Shown piece after piece: positions 16,113 through 24,602 of a DNA stretch of 64,000 nucleotides (its first letter is position 1; the number at the start of each line of letters is the position of its first letter). Position numbers and translations under genes: made by a program. This stretch comes from CATQHS01 sp965203375 (lineage in GTDB: Bacteria > Actinomycetota > Acidimicrobiia > Acidimicrobiales > Aldehydirespiratoraceae), in assembly GCA_965203375.1 (NCBI GenBank), contig OZ241886.1, forward strand, positions 186,001-250,000. Reading direction: 5' to 3'. The notes beneath the pieces are model-generated. The model had not been told where the DNA came from. It searched no databases and worked only from the letters and a program-made list of their open reading frames with translations.

Positions 16113-17012
16113 GTGACATCGGAGCTGGCGGGGGTGTTCCCCGTGTTCCAGACCCCGTTCGACGACGACGACTCGGTGGACGCGGCCGTGCTCGAAGCCG
16201 AGATCGAGTGGATGTACGGCCACGGCATCGACGGGATCGTCATGGCGATGGTGTCGGAGGTGATCCGGCTTTCCGACGCCGAGCGCCGGGAGCTGGCCGA
16301 GTTGGCCTGCCGGTTGGGGCGGCCTCACGGGCCGGTGGTGGTGAGCGTGGGGGCCGAGAGCACCAGCGCGGCGGTGGGCCTGGCCCGACACGCCGAGGAG
16401 GCGGGAGCGGATGCGGTCATGGCCATCCCGCCCATGTCGGTGGCGGTGGCCGACGACGAGCTGTTCGGCTACTACCGGGCCCTGCTCGACGCCATCGGCA
16501 TCCCGGTGATAGTCCAGGACGCCAGCGGATACGTGGGCCGGCCCATGTCGATCCGAATGCAGGCCGACCTGCTCGACGCCCACCCCGAGCGGGTTCTCTT
16601 CAAGCCGGAGGCCGTGCCCATCGGGCCCCGGCTGACCGAGCTGCGGGAGGCCACCGGCGGAGCGGCTCGGGTGTTCGAGGGCTCGGGGGGCATCTCGCTG
16701 GTGGACAGCTTCCGGCGCGGCATCGTGGGCACTATGCCCGGCGCCGAAGTGTGCTGGGCCATCGTCGCCCTGTGGAAGGCCCTGACCGAAGACGACCAAG
16801 AGCGGATCGACGCCATCAACGGCCCGCTGTCGTCGCTGATCTCGCTCCAGACCAGCCTCGATTCGTTCATCGCGGTGGAGAAGCACCTGCTGGTCCGCCA
16901 GGGCGTTTTCACCAGCGCCCGGGTCCGGGGCCCGGTCGGGTACCGGCTCGACCCCGAGACGGCGGCCGAGGTCGACCGGGTGTTCGATCTGCTCCAAGCC
17001 GCGGCTGCCTGA
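16113..17012 (+). CDS. Dihydrodipicolinate synthase/N-acetylneuraminate lyase family aldolase
   Basis: A 299-residue TIM-barrel lyase. The Schiff-base lysine is in RVLFKPEAVP and the conserved tyrosine in VQDASGYVGR. The N-terminal GVFPVFQTPF is the usual family opening. GTG 16113 overlaps a TGA but has no bridging ORF. The gene follows the D-threonine-aldolase-like enzyme, so the pair may process hydroxy- or keto-acid intermediates. The signature does not match true DapA closely enough to call lysine biosynthesis. Confidence 0.85.
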   Translation: MTSELAGVFPVFQTPFDDDDSVDAAVLEAEIEWMYGHGIDGIVMAMVSEVIRLSDAERRELAELACRLGRPHGPVVVSVGAESTSAAVGLARHAEEAGADAVMAIPPMSVAVADDELFGYYRALLDAIGIPVIVQDASGYVGRPMSIRMQADLLDAHPERVLFKPEAVPIGPRLTELREATGGAARVFEGSGGISLVDSFRRGIVGTMPGAEVCWAIVALWKALTEDDQERIDAINGPLSSLISLQTSLDSFIAVEKHLLVRQGVFTSARVRGPVGYRLDPETAAEVDRVFDLLQAAAA

Positions 17013-17047
17013 GCCCGCTCGCCGGGCCGCCGCCAGCTTCCCACCTG

Positions 17048-17101
17048 GTCAGGTTTTCTTGACTTTCGGTCGCTCGCTCCCGGAAGTCAAGTAAACTTGA
17101 C
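17048..17101 (+). promoter_or_regulatory. hipBA operator pair and leaderless promoter
   Basis: GTCAAGT-AA-ACTTGAC at 17086-17101 is a perfect 7-bp inverted repeat ending three bases before hipB. A second, imperfect copy (GTCAGG-TTTT-CTTGAC) lies at 17048-17063. The -10 box TAAACT (17092-17097) is inside the first palindrome, with seven bases to ATG 17105, indicating a leaderless transcript. HipB dimers normally bind paired palindromes over their own promoter, so autorepression is expected. Confidence 0.72.
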
Positions 17102-17104
17102 CTG

Positions 17105-17353
17105 ATGACGGAGGATGACTACCAGAACCTCCCCACCCGTGAATCGCTCCGGTGGGGCGTCGGGCGGGCCATCGGCGTCATCCGGCGCCAGCAGGGGATC
17201 ACCCAAGCCGACTTGGCCAGCCGGGCGGGCGTCTCCCGTGCTTCGCTGATCCTCATCGAATCAGGCCGGCAGGACCCGCGCACCGAGACGGCGGCGGCGC
17301 TGCTGGCCTGCCTCGGGCGGAGGCTGGCCATCGCCGAACTCGGGCCCGAATAA
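17105..17353 (+). CDS. hipB: HipB-like XRE-family antitoxin
   Basis: An 82-residue Xre/Cro helix-turn-helix protein: recognition region GITQADLASRAGVSRASLILIE at about 36-57, then LAACLGRRL-type dimer helices. It directly precedes a HipA-like kinase, the arrangement of HipBA toxin-antitoxin pairs. The palindromes over its promoter are the likely binding sites. Two bases separate its TAA from the hipA start. Confidence 0.87.
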   Translation: MTEDDYQNLPTRESLRWGVGRAIGVIRRQQGITQADLASRAGVSRASLILIESGRQDPRTETAAALLACLGRRLAIAELGPE

Positions 17354-17355
17354 CC

Positions 17356-18678
17356 TTGCCTTCAGCGACCAAGCCATCCGACCGGCTGATCGTCGTGGTG
17401 GGAGGATCGCCGGTCGGGGACCTCCACCGCTCCTCCAGTGGGGCAATCGCCCTCATCTACCGGCCCGGGCATCTGGCGGAGCCAGACCCCATTCCGCTGT
17501 CGGTTTCGGCGCCCTGTCGAGAAGGGCCCTGCGACGTCACCACCTGGATCGACGGGCTGCTGCCCGACAGCGAACAGGTCCGAGTCAGGTGGATGCGCCA
17601 ATTCGGAGCCGCATCCACTGCTCCATTCGATTTGCTCGCGTCGCCGGTCGGGCGGGACTGCGCCGGGGCGGTCCGGTTCTGCACCGAGGATGGCCTGCCC
17701 GACCTGCTGACCCGGCCCGGAGGGGTCGAGGAGCTGTCCGAGGGTCAGATCGCCGACCGGCTTCGTCTGCTGCGGGAGGACCATGCATCGTGGCTGCCTC
17801 TGCCGCGGCCGGGGCGGCTAGACGGGTTCAGCCTGGCCGGGTGGCAGCCGAAGACGGCGCTCCGATACGCCGACGGGTCGTGGGGCCGCCCGTACGGGGA
17901 TGAGGCGACCACTCACATCCTCAAGCCGGCGGCGCGCCCGGAGATGCCGGACTTGGATCTCGTCGAGCACTTGACCATGGCCGCCGCCCGCAACCTCGGC
18001 CTCGATGCGGCGGTCACCTGGTGTCAGGATTTCGGACCGGAGCGAGCGCTGGTCGTGGCCCGATACGACCGCGTTGAAGGGCCCGGCGGCCGGGTGGGCC
18101 GCGTTCACCAAGAGGACATGTGCCAAGCGCTCGGCATCCCTCCGGCCCTCAAGTACCAGAGCGACGGTGGCCCCGGGCCGGACGTGATTGCTCGGTTGAT
18201 AAGGGGAGTGGCGTCAGACCCGGCTGGCGATCGGCGGGCCTTCCGCGACGCTCTGATCTACGGGTGGCTGGTGGTGTCGCCCGACGGCCACGCCAAGAAC
18301 TATGCCCTCATGCTGAGCCGTCGGCAGATTCGGCTCGCCCCGTTGTACGACGTTTGCTCGGTGCTGCCCTACGCCGAACCGCGGTCGCTGCCCGCCGTGC
18401 GGATGGCCATGAAGATAGGTGAGGACTACACGATCCGGGAGGCAGACCGACTCCCGGCGGCGGCCATGCTGGCAAGCCGTCTGGGGGTAAGGGCCGACGA
18501 GACCTTGACCCGGGCGCACGACCTCGCCGGCCAGCTTCCCGCCGCCATCACCCGGGCGGTGGACGATCTGCCCGCCCATCAGCGGCGGGTGGGGGCGGTC
18601 GGCCTCCTGCACCGGCGGCTGACGGCCCGGGCCCGGCGGGCCGTCAAGGGCATGCGGCGGTCTACCCGGCCGAGCTAG
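17356..18678 (+). CDS. hipA: HipA-like serine/threonine kinase toxin
   Basis: A 440-residue kinase from TTG 17356; later GTG codons would remove the first beta strands (RLIVVVGGSPVGDL). Family elements are present: FSLAGWQPKTALRY (ATP-binding region with the conserved lysine), THILKPA, and the catalytic segment VVSPDGHAKNYALM with its Asp and Asn, followed by LAPLYDVCSVLPY. E. coli HipA phosphorylates glutamyl-tRNA synthetase; the target here is unknown. The 3' end overlaps the convergent dehydrogenase gene by 17 nt. The length is close to the 440 residues of E. coli HipA. Confidence 0.88.
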   Translation: MPSATKPSDRLIVVVGGSPVGDLHRSSSGAIALIYRPGHLAEPDPIPLSVSAPCREGPCDVTTWIDGLLPDSEQVRVRWMRQFGAASTAPFDLLASPVGRDCAGAVRFCTEDGLPDLLTRPGGVEELSEGQIADRLRLLREDHASWLPLPRPGRLDGFSLAGWQPKTALRYADGSWGRPYGDEATTHILKPAARPEMPDLDLVEHLTMAAARNLGLDAAVTWCQDFGPERALVVARYDRVEGPGGRVGRVHQEDMCQALGIPPALKYQSDGGPGPDVIARLIRGVASDPAGDRRAFRDALIYGWLVVSPDGHAKNYALMLSRRQIRLAPLYDVCSVLPYAEPRSLPAVRMAMKIGEDYTIREADRLPAAAMLASRLGVRADETLTRAHDLAGQLPAAITRAVDDLPAHQRRVGAVGLLHRRLTARARRAVKGMRRSTRPS

Positions 18679-20662
18679 CGGCCAAGGCCAGGGCGGCGGC
18701 CACCGCCTGCTCGGCCGACGGCAGGTGTGCGTCCTCCAGCGGAGGGCTGAACGGGACCGGGGAGCGGGCCGAGGTGACCCTGGCCACCGGGGCCCGGAGC
18801 CGGTCGAAGACCGCCTCGGTGACGACAGCCGCCACCTCGGAGGCCACGCTGCAGGCGGGCGGGCTCTCGTCGATGACCACGGCGGCGCCGGTGCGGCCCA
18901 CCGAGGCGGCCAGGGTGTCGGCGTCCAGCGGCGAGAGGGTCCGCAGATCGACCACCTCGGCCGATATGCCGTGGTCGGACCGCAGCGTCTCCGCCGCCTC
19001 CAGGGCCATGGCCACCCCGGCCCCGGCCGCGATCAGGGTCACGTCGTCGCCGGGCTCGACCACCCGGGCCCGGCCGATTGGCAGCTCGTAGTGGCCCTCG
19101 GGCAGGGGGCCCTCGGCGCGGTACAGGCTCATGTGCTCGAGCACCACTACCGGGCCGTCCTCGGCGATGGCCCGGGCCAGAAGCCCCTTGGCGTCGGCGG
19201 GGGTGGCCGGGGCCACCACCTTGAGCCCGGGGATGCCCGAGAAGATCGAATACAGGGTGTCGGAGTGGTGGCCCCCGGCCCGCAGCCCGGCCCCCACCGC
19301 CATGCGCAGCACCACCGGGACGTCGGTCTGGCCGCCGAACATGTAGCGCATCTTGGCGGCCTGGTTGAAGATCTGGTCGAAGCAGTAGGGGGCGAAGCTG
19401 GCCCACATCACGTCGATGATCGGGCGCAGGCCGGCCAGGGCGGCCCCGACGCCGGCCCCGACGAAACCGGCCTCGGAGATGGGCGTGTCCCGGACCCGGT
19501 CCGGGCCGAACTCCTCGATCAGGCCCTTGGTGGCGCCGAAGGTGCCGCCCATCGCCCCCTCCAGCGGTGGCCCCAGCCCGGCGCCGCCGGCGATGTCCTC
19601 GCCCAGGATGATCACCGACGGGTCGCGCCGCATGGATTCGGCGATGGCCTCGTGTACGGCCAGCAGGTAAGAGCCTTGGCGGTCGGTGGCCGGGGGGTCC
19701 GGGGCCGGCTCGGGTCCGGGGGGCGGGTCCGACCGGGCGAACCGCTCGACCCGGGCCGGGTCGGGCCAGGGCGCGGCCCGGGCCGACTCGTAGGCCCGGT
19801 CCAGCTCGGCTGTCACCTGCTGCTCGTAGTCGCCGATGTCGATCTCGTCCCGGAGCCGGGCCAGGGGGTCGGCGGATCGGGCGGCCCGGCGCTGCTCCCG
19901 AGACCGGTACTGCTCGGGGTCGCCGACGTAGTGGCCCCGCACCCGGGTGACCTTGGCCTCGATCAGCGTCGGCCCGCCGCCGGACCGGGCCCGCTCGACG
20001 GCCAGGCCGGCCGCCTCATGCACGGCGGCGTAGTCGGACCCGGCCACCACTGCGCCGGCCATGCCGTAGGCCGCGGCCCGCTCGGCAATGTCAGTCACGC
20101 TGGTCGAGTAGGAGACCGGAGTCGATTCGGCCCAGCCGTTGTTCTCGCACACGAACACCACCGGCAGGCGCCAGATGGCGGCCAGGTTCAGCGACTCGTG
20201 GAAGATGCCCTGGTTGGCGGCCCCGTCGCCGAAGAACGACACCGCCACCCGGCCGTCGCCCAGGACGCGGGCGGCCAGCGCGGCCCCGGCGGCCAGCGAG
20301 ATGCCGCCCCCCACGATGGCGTTGGCGCCGAGGATGCCGCGGGCGAAGTCGGCGATGTGCATCGACCCGCCCCGGCCCCGGCACAGGCCCGCCTCCCGGC
20401 CGTACAGCTCGGCCACCATGGGCTCGAAGTCGCAGCCCTTGGCGATGCAGTGGCCGTGGCCCCGGTGGGTGCTGGTGATCATGTCGGCGTCGGTCAGGTG
20501 GGCGCACACCCCGGCGGCCACCGGCTCGGCGCCGTGGTAGGTGTGGACGAACCCGGGCATGTCGCCCTTGGCGAACTCCCTCATCACCCGGTCCTCGAAC
20601 GCCCGGATGCGGGTCATCACCCGCAGCCCCCGCTCGAGGGCCTCCCGGTCGATCCCGCTCAC
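18662..20662 (-). CDS. Fused E1 alpha-beta thiamine-diphosphate dehydrogenase (acetoin/2-oxoacid type)
   Basis: A 666-residue protein joining both E1 subunits. Residues 1 to about 320 are the alpha part: FVHTYHGAEPVAAG, STHRGHGHCIAKG and the ThDP motif SFFGDGAANQGIFHESLNLA. A Pro/Asp-rich linker follows (about 315-345). The beta part (about 350-666) has IILGEDIAGG, RVRDTPISEAGFVGAGVGAA and RAGGHHSDTLYS. E1 decarboxylates a 2-oxoacid or cleaves acetoin and passes the acyl/acetyl group to lipoate. GTG 20662 overlaps the lipoyl gene stop (GTGA). No E2 acyltransferase core or E3 is in the window, so those parts must be supplied elsewhere. Confidence 0.85.
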   Translation of the reverse strand: MSGIDREALERGLRVMTRIRAFEDRVMREFAKGDMPGFVHTYHGAEPVAAGVCAHLTDADMITSTHRGHGHCIAKGCDFEPMVAELYGREAGLCRGRGGSMHIADFARGILGANAIVGGGISLAAGAALAARVLGDGRVAVSFFGDGAANQGIFHESLNLAAIWRLPVVFVCENNGWAESTPVSYSTSVTDIAERAAAYGMAGAVVAGSDYAAVHEAAGLAVERARSGGGPTLIEAKVTRVRGHYVGDPEQYRSREQRRAARSADPLARLRDEIDIGDYEQQVTAELDRAYESARAAPWPDPARVERFARSDPPPGPEPAPDPPATDRQGSYLLAVHEAIAESMRRDPSVIILGEDIAGGAGLGPPLEGAMGGTFGATKGLIEEFGPDRVRDTPISEAGFVGAGVGAALAGLRPIIDVMWASFAPYCFDQIFNQAAKMRYMFGGQTDVPVVLRMAVGAGLRAGGHHSDTLYSIFSGIPGLKVVAPATPADAKGLLARAIAEDGPVVVLEHMSLYRAEGPLPEGHYELPIGRARVVEPGDDVTLIAAGAGVAMALEAAETLRSDHGISAEVVDLRTLSPLDADTLAASVGRTGAAVVIDESPPACSVASEVAAVVTEAVFDRLRAPVARVTSARSPVPFSPPLEDAHLPSAEQAVAAALALAASSAG

Positions 20663-20925
20663 CGGCTGGCCGCGATCTGGCGGTGCTCGGCCTCGGTGGG
20701 GCTGATAACCCCGATGCGGGTGCCGATCGGCGCCTCCAGGCCCGCCTCGGCCTCCTGATGGAGCCATCCGCCGGCCTCGGCCTCGATGTCCATCTCCACC
20801 TTCTCGCTCTCGATGACGAAGATCGGGTCCCCGGCGCTCACCCTGGCCCCCTCCTCGACCAGCCATTCCACCAAGACCACGTCGCCTTCGTAGATGCCGG
20901 TCTTGGGCAGGATGACCTCGATCAC
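20659..20925 (-). CDS. Stand-alone lipoyl/biotinyl carrier domain
   Basis: An 88-residue protein that is only a lipoyl domain: GDVVLVEWLVEEGARVSAGD, then VIESEKVEMDIEAEAGG with the lysine (in EKVEM) that receives lipoate. Most E2 proteins carry this domain fused to an acyltransferase; here it ends right after the domain. It is GTGA-coupled both to the SDR upstream and to the fused E1 downstream, so it is very likely the carrier for that E1. Confidence 0.87.
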   Translation of the reverse strand: MIEVILPKTGIYEGDVVLVEWLVEEGARVSAGDPIFVIESEKVEMDIEAEAGGWLHQEAEAGLEAPIGTRIGVISPTEAEHRQIAASR

Positions 20926-21803
20926 GAGCCGGCCTCCGGCACGTAGCCCTCCAGCGGCTGGACGAGAATCCCCCCGTCCACCGGCAAGAGCACGCCGGTG
21001 ACGAACGCGGCCATGTCCGAGGCCAAGAACACCACCGCCCGGCCGATCTCGTCGGGCTCACACAGACGGCCCAGAGGGGTGCGGTCCACTATCCCGGCCC
21101 ACTGGGCCTCAAGGTCGATCCCGGCGGGCGCGCCCTCGGTGACCAGCTCTATGGCCCCCTCGGTCATGGCCGCGCCGGGGCAGACGGCGTTGACCCGGAT
21201 CCCGGACGGGGCCAGCTCCATGGCCAGCGACCGGGTGAGGCCGGCGATGGCGTGCTTGGAGGTGGTGTAGTGGAGCAGGCCCTCGGCCGACGGGGCCAGG
21301 GCGTCCACCGAGGCCACGTTGACGATCACCCCGGCCCGATGGCGCTGGCTTGGCTCCGCCCCCTTCGGCTGCTCGGCGCCGCGGGGTGACATGCTGCGGG
21401 CCGCAGCCCGGCTGCACAGGAAGGTTCCGGTGACGTTGACGTCGAGGATGCGGGCCCATTCGTCGCGGGGCATGTCGGCGACGTAGTAGTTGGAGAAGAC
21501 GCCGGCGTTGTTGACCAGCAGATCGACCTGGCCCCAGCGCTCCTCGACCGCCTCGAACAGCGCCGTCACCGAGTCCTCGTCGGAGACGTCGACCGGCCGG
21601 CCCCAGCAGTCGGCGCCGGTCTCGGCGGCGATGCGGGCCGCGGCGGCGTCGGCCTCGTCGCCTCGCCGGTCGGCCACCGCCACCCGGGCCCCGGCCTCGG
21701 CCAGCCGGCGGGCGATGGCCGCGCCGAAGCCCCGGGCCGCGCCGGTCACGATGGCCCGCCGCCCGTCGAGCCTCCAGAGATCGGCCAGCGGTGTCAGCGC
21801 CAT
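20922..21803 (-). CDS. SDR-family oxidoreductase coupled to lipoyl/E1 genes
   Basis: A 293-residue short-chain dehydrogenase with TGAARGFGAAIA, NNAGVFSNYY, VNVASVDAL and YTTSKHA. An insertion of about 15 residues (GAEQPKGAEPSQRHR) precedes the catalytic strand and is unusual for the family. ATG 21803 was chosen over an upstream in-frame start that lacks family sequence. The gene is GTGA-coupled to the lipoyl carrier, suggesting it feeds or drains the E1 reaction, for example interconverting a diol and the ketol used by an acetoin-type E1. That link is inferred. Confidence 0.85.
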   Translation of the reverse strand: MALTPLADLWRLDGRRAIVTGAARGFGAAIARRLAEAGARVAVADRRGDEADAAAARIAAETGADCWGRPVDVSDEDSVTALFEAVEERWGQVDLLVNNAGVFSNYYVADMPRDEWARILDVNVTGTFLCSRAAARSMSPRGAEQPKGAEPSQRHRAGVIVNVASVDALAPSAEGLLHYTTSKHAIAGLTRSLAMELAPSGIRVNAVCPGAAMTEGAIELVTEGAPAGIDLEAQWAGIVDRTPLGRLCEPDEIGRAVVFLASDMAAFVTGVLLPVDGGILVQPLEGYVPEAGS

Positions 21804-21863
21804 GCCGTCACCGATCAAGCGCAAACCGGCGCTCGGCCGGCGAGGTCGGCGAACCGGGCGGAG

Positions 21864-23192
21864 TCAGCGCCGGGGCCTTTCGTAGAGTTCGGCCACGTAG
21901 GGGCGGGCCTTCTCGAAGGGCATCCGGTCGGCCGGCCAGTCCACCGGCCGCCACGGCGCCACCTCAGCCCCGCCCTTGATGACCGCCTTGATCCGCCGCC
22001 GGTCGCCCAGGATCCTCACGTCGTCGTCGGGGCGGCCGTCGACGATGAGCAAGTCGGCGTATTTGCCGGGGGCGACGGTGCCGATCATCGGCGTGTGGCG
22101 GGGGGCGGCTGTCGCCGCGTCGCGGGTCATGCACAGGATGGCCCGCATGTCGCTCATGCCCAGATGGCTCACGAACAGCTCCATCTCCCGGGTGTGCCAT
22201 TCCCCGTAGGGGGTCATGGCGAACCCCGACTCGGACCCGGCGATCAGGGTCGCGCCCTGCTGGTAGGCCTTGGACAGGATCGACACCGCGGCGTCGAGCT
22301 CGCGCTGGATGGCGTCCTTCACCGCGGCGGGCATGGTCCCGGCCTCCAGCGAGTTCACCAGCAGGGTCATGGCCGGCAGCAGCGGCGTGCCGGATTCGAT
22401 CACCTTCTCCAGGGTGGCCGGGTCCATGTAGGAGGCGTGCATGATCCAGTCGATCCCGGCCGCGGCGGCATCGGCCACCGACTGGCGGGACCGGGCGTGC
22501 ATGGCCACCGGGCGGCCCAGCCGGTGGGCCTCGTCCACGGCCAGCTCCAGCTCCTCAAGCCGGAACGCCCCGTACTCGGTGGTGCCCGGCCCGGACCCGG
22601 CGATCTTGATCAGATCGACCCCGTCCTTGACCTCGTCGCGGATCTCGGCGATCAGCTCGTCGGCGCAGCGGACCAGGGCCCCGAACGACGACTCCTCTAT
22701 GTCCACCCAGCGGGGCAGCGTGTCGCCGATCCCCTGCTGGGTGGTGATCTGGCGGCCGGCCGCCGACATCCTCGGCCCCTGGATCAGCCCGGCGTCGATG
22801 GCGTCGCGCACCGCGGCCGCCACTCCGGTCGGGCCGCCGGGATCGCAGGCGCTGGTCACCCCGGCCAGCAGCACCTTCTCGGCGTTGGCCGCGGCCCGCA
22901 CCGCCCGGTAGGCCGACGGGGTGTAGATGTACAGCTCCTCCTCGGTCTGGGGCTCTCCGAAGCTGATGTGCATGTGGCCGTCGATGAGGCCGGGCATGAC
23001 GGTGGCGCCCGCCGCGTCGGTGACCTCGGCCGGTAAGCGGGCCAGATCGGCCGGCAGATCGGCGGCGGGACCGGCCCAGGCGATCAGCTCGCCGTCGATG
23101 ACCACGACCGCGTCCTCGACCGCGGTCTCATCGACGCAGGCCAGCAGCCGGGCCCCGGCGATCCGGCGCATCTTCGTCGCGGAGCCGGCCAT
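21864..23192 (-). CDS. Metal-dependent amidohydrolase (imidazolonepropionase/prolidase-like)
   Basis: A 442-residue cytosolic amidohydrolase. Metal-site motifs are visible: GLIDGHMHISFG, VDLIKIAGSG (bridging Lys), AMHARS and IMHASYMD (His ligands). The last motif reads LIAGSESGFAMTPYG, whereas relatives usually have Asp (GTDSG); Glu sits where the catalytic Asp is expected. ATG 23192 (or GTG 23195) is preceded by a junction repeat. It probably hydrolyses a cyclic amide or peptide-like bond. It follows a PhyH-type dioxygenase gene on the same strand. Confidence 0.83.
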   Translation of the reverse strand: MAGSATKMRRIAGARLLACVDETAVEDAVVVIDGELIAWAGPAADLPADLARLPAEVTDAAGATVMPGLIDGHMHISFGEPQTEEELYIYTPSAYRAVRAAANAEKVLLAGVTSACDPGGPTGVAAAVRDAIDAGLIQGPRMSAAGRQITTQQGIGDTLPRWVDIEESSFGALVRCADELIAEIRDEVKDGVDLIKIAGSGPGTTEYGAFRLEELELAVDEAHRLGRPVAMHARSRQSVADAAAAGIDWIMHASYMDPATLEKVIESGTPLLPAMTLLVNSLEAGTMPAAVKDAIQRELDAAVSILSKAYQQGATLIAGSESGFAMTPYGEWHTREMELFVSHLGMSDMRAILCMTRDAATAAPRHTPMIGTVAPGKYADLLIVDGRPDDDVRILGDRRRIKAVIKGGAEVAPWRPVDWPADRMPFEKARPYVAELYERPRR

Positions 23193-23266
23193 CACGCGGC
23201 CCGCCGCGCTGACCCGACGGCAGCCGTCACGTCGCTGCCCGCATTGCCAAGCCAGCCATCACGCGG
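23190..23266 (-). repeat. Repeated stop-start motif at phyH-amidohydrolase junction
   Basis: On the minus strand GGCCGCGTGATGGC occurs twice, around 23266-23253 and 23199-23186, with ATGs 67 bp apart. The first copy overlaps the PhyH stop with an ATG (TGATG) that opens ten codons (MAGLAMRAAT). The spacing is 1 modulo 3, so that mini-ORF stops early and does not reach the second ATG. This junction shows the same kind of repeat as the bridge ORFs but without intact coupling. Confidence 0.6.
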
Positions 23267-24173
23267 CCGGGACGAGGGGGAAGTACTCGCCGCCGATGGG
23301 GTCGCCCATCTTCAGACCGACCTCGGAGTCGGTGTAGTTGTACTCGTACCGCTGCGCCCCCAGCCAGATGGTCCCGTCGCCCACGTAGCGGATGACGATG
23401 GCCCGGCGGGGCCGGTCGCTGTCGTTGGGACCCGACCCGTGCCACACCAGCGACGAGTGGAACGACGCCTCTCCCGCCTCAAGCTCGAGGACGGCGATCT
23501 CCAGCCCCAGCTCGGCCGGGTCCTCGATCAGCCTGACGGTGGCCGGCCGCCGGTCCCGGTGATACGGCGTCCCCGTACCGAACACCACCGGGAGCCGCTC
23601 CCCGGTGAGATGGCTGCCGACCGCCACCGACATGGCGCCGTTGGCCGCGTCGGTGTCGTCCAAGGCGATCCAGGCCGTGACCGCGTTGGGCTGGGCCAGG
23701 GGCCAGTACGGCCAGTCCTGGTGCCACTTGAGCGCGCCGCCGGACCGGGGCTCCTTCCACAGGGCGTTGTCCTCCAGGATGCGCACCGCTCCGGCGCCGA
23801 TGAGCTGGGCGGCCCATCGGGCCAGCCTCGAATCGAAGATGAACTCGCGGATTCGCGGCTCCACCCGCCAGAGGTTGAACAGGAACTCGACATGGCGCCG
23901 CGGGCCGCCGCCAGCGGCGCTGTCATGTGAACCTTCGGCATCGGCCACACCGTCAGGACCTTCCGCCCCGGGGCCGGGTTCGGGCTCGTCGGGCCACAGG
24001 GCGGGGTCCAGCAGGTCGTAAAGCCGGCCCTCGGACTGCTCGCGGGCGGTTACCTCGTCGACCAGTCCTCGCAGCTCGGCCACCTCGGCGGGGCCGAACA
24101 CCGGGCCGGGGAGCAGGTATCCCCTCTCGTAGAACTCGAGGATCTCCGGCCCGCTCAGCGGGTCTCGCCGCAT
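23259..24173 (-). CDS. Phytanoyl-CoA dioxygenase-family Fe/2-oxoglutarate enzyme
   Basis: A 304-residue PhyH-type non-haem iron dioxygenase. The iron facial triad is visible as LKWHQDWPYWP (His, Asp) and SSLVWHGSGPN (distal His), with the 2-oxoglutarate-binding Arg likely in DRPRRAIVIRYV. The family hydroxylates lipids, amino acids, quaternary amines or natural products using O2 and 2-oxoglutarate. The substrate cannot be named. It is divergent from a cupin gene with only 24 bp between starts; both probably lack leaders. Confidence 0.85.
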   Translation of the reverse strand: MRRDPLSGPEILEFYERGYLLPGPVFGPAEVAELRGLVDEVTAREQSEGRLYDLLDPALWPDEPEPGPGAEGPDGVADAEGSHDSAAGGGPRRHVEFLFNLWRVEPRIREFIFDSRLARWAAQLIGAGAVRILEDNALWKEPRSGGALKWHQDWPYWPLAQPNAVTAWIALDDTDAANGAMSVAVGSHLTGERLPVVFGTGTPYHRDRRPATVRLIEDPAELGLEIAVLELEAGEASFHSSLVWHGSGPNDSDRPRRAIVIRYVGDGTIWLGAQRYEYNYTDSEVGLKMGDPIGGEYFPLVPAA

Positions 24174-24197
24174 GGCCTCATGTTATATTCACTCCCC
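24174..24197. promoter_or_regulatory. 24-bp bidirectional leaderless promoter (phyH / cupin)
   Basis: TATATT at 24184-24189 precedes the cupin ATG 24198 by eight bases. On the other strand TATAAC (24187-24182) precedes the PhyH ATG 24173 by eight bases. The two -10 boxes overlap in GTTATATTC. With so little space, both transcripts must start at or very near the start codons, and RNA polymerase could serve only one direction at a time. Confidence 0.6.
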
Positions 24198-24602
24198 ATG
24201 GCCGAACACGTGGTGAGGGCGGACACCACCCCTCCGGGCGACTGGTCGGGCACTCCGTTCGGTCATCTCGACATCCGCACTCTGGTGGCCGAAGAGCGCC
24301 AGCAGTCGCAGATGGTCATGGTCGGGCAGACCATCTACGGGCCCGGCGAGACCCACGAACACCATCTGCACCCCGACGCCGAAGAGGTGGTGATCGTGAT
24401 GTCGGGCCGGGGCTGGCACCGGGTCGGGTCGGATTATTTCGACATCGGGCCGGGCGACATCGTCTTCGTCCCCGCCAACGCCCCTCACTCGGCCGGGGCC
24501 GACGAGGGCGAGCCCATGGTCATCATCTGGGTGCTGGGCGGCGCCGGGTCCCTGGAGAAGGCGGGCTACGCGGCAGTGCCGGACCTGCCGAGAAGTCGCT
24601 GA
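24198..24602 (+). CDS. Cupin-domain protein
   Basis: A 134-residue single-domain cupin. Motif 1 reads GETHEHHLHPDAEEVVIVMSG and motif 2 GDIVFVPANAPHSA, with His and Glu ligands for one metal ion. ATG 24198 is chosen because the extra six residues upstream would overlap the -10 box. Such small cupins act as isomerases, dioxygenases or sensors; no more can be said. Its stop is followed by a triplicated segment that leads to the amidase gene. Confidence 0.8.
   Translation: MAEHVVRADTTPPGDWSGTPFGHLDIRTLVAEERQQSQMVMVGQTIYGPGETHEHHLHPDAEEVVIVMSGRGWHRVGSDYFDIGPGDIVFVPANAPHSAGADEGEPMVIIWVLGGAGSLEKAGYAAVPDLPRSR

Noticed and set aside
18725..20758. 677-codon plus-strand frame antisense to the E1 gene
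   Set aside because: Shadow frame; the minus strand encodes a clear thiamine-dependent E1 with intact motifs.
21793..21871. GGCGCTGAC repeat at the amidohydrolase-SDR junction as another relay ORF
   Set aside because: The repeat is only nine bases, the upstream copy has no start codon, and the spacing of 70 does not give a stop-start overlap.
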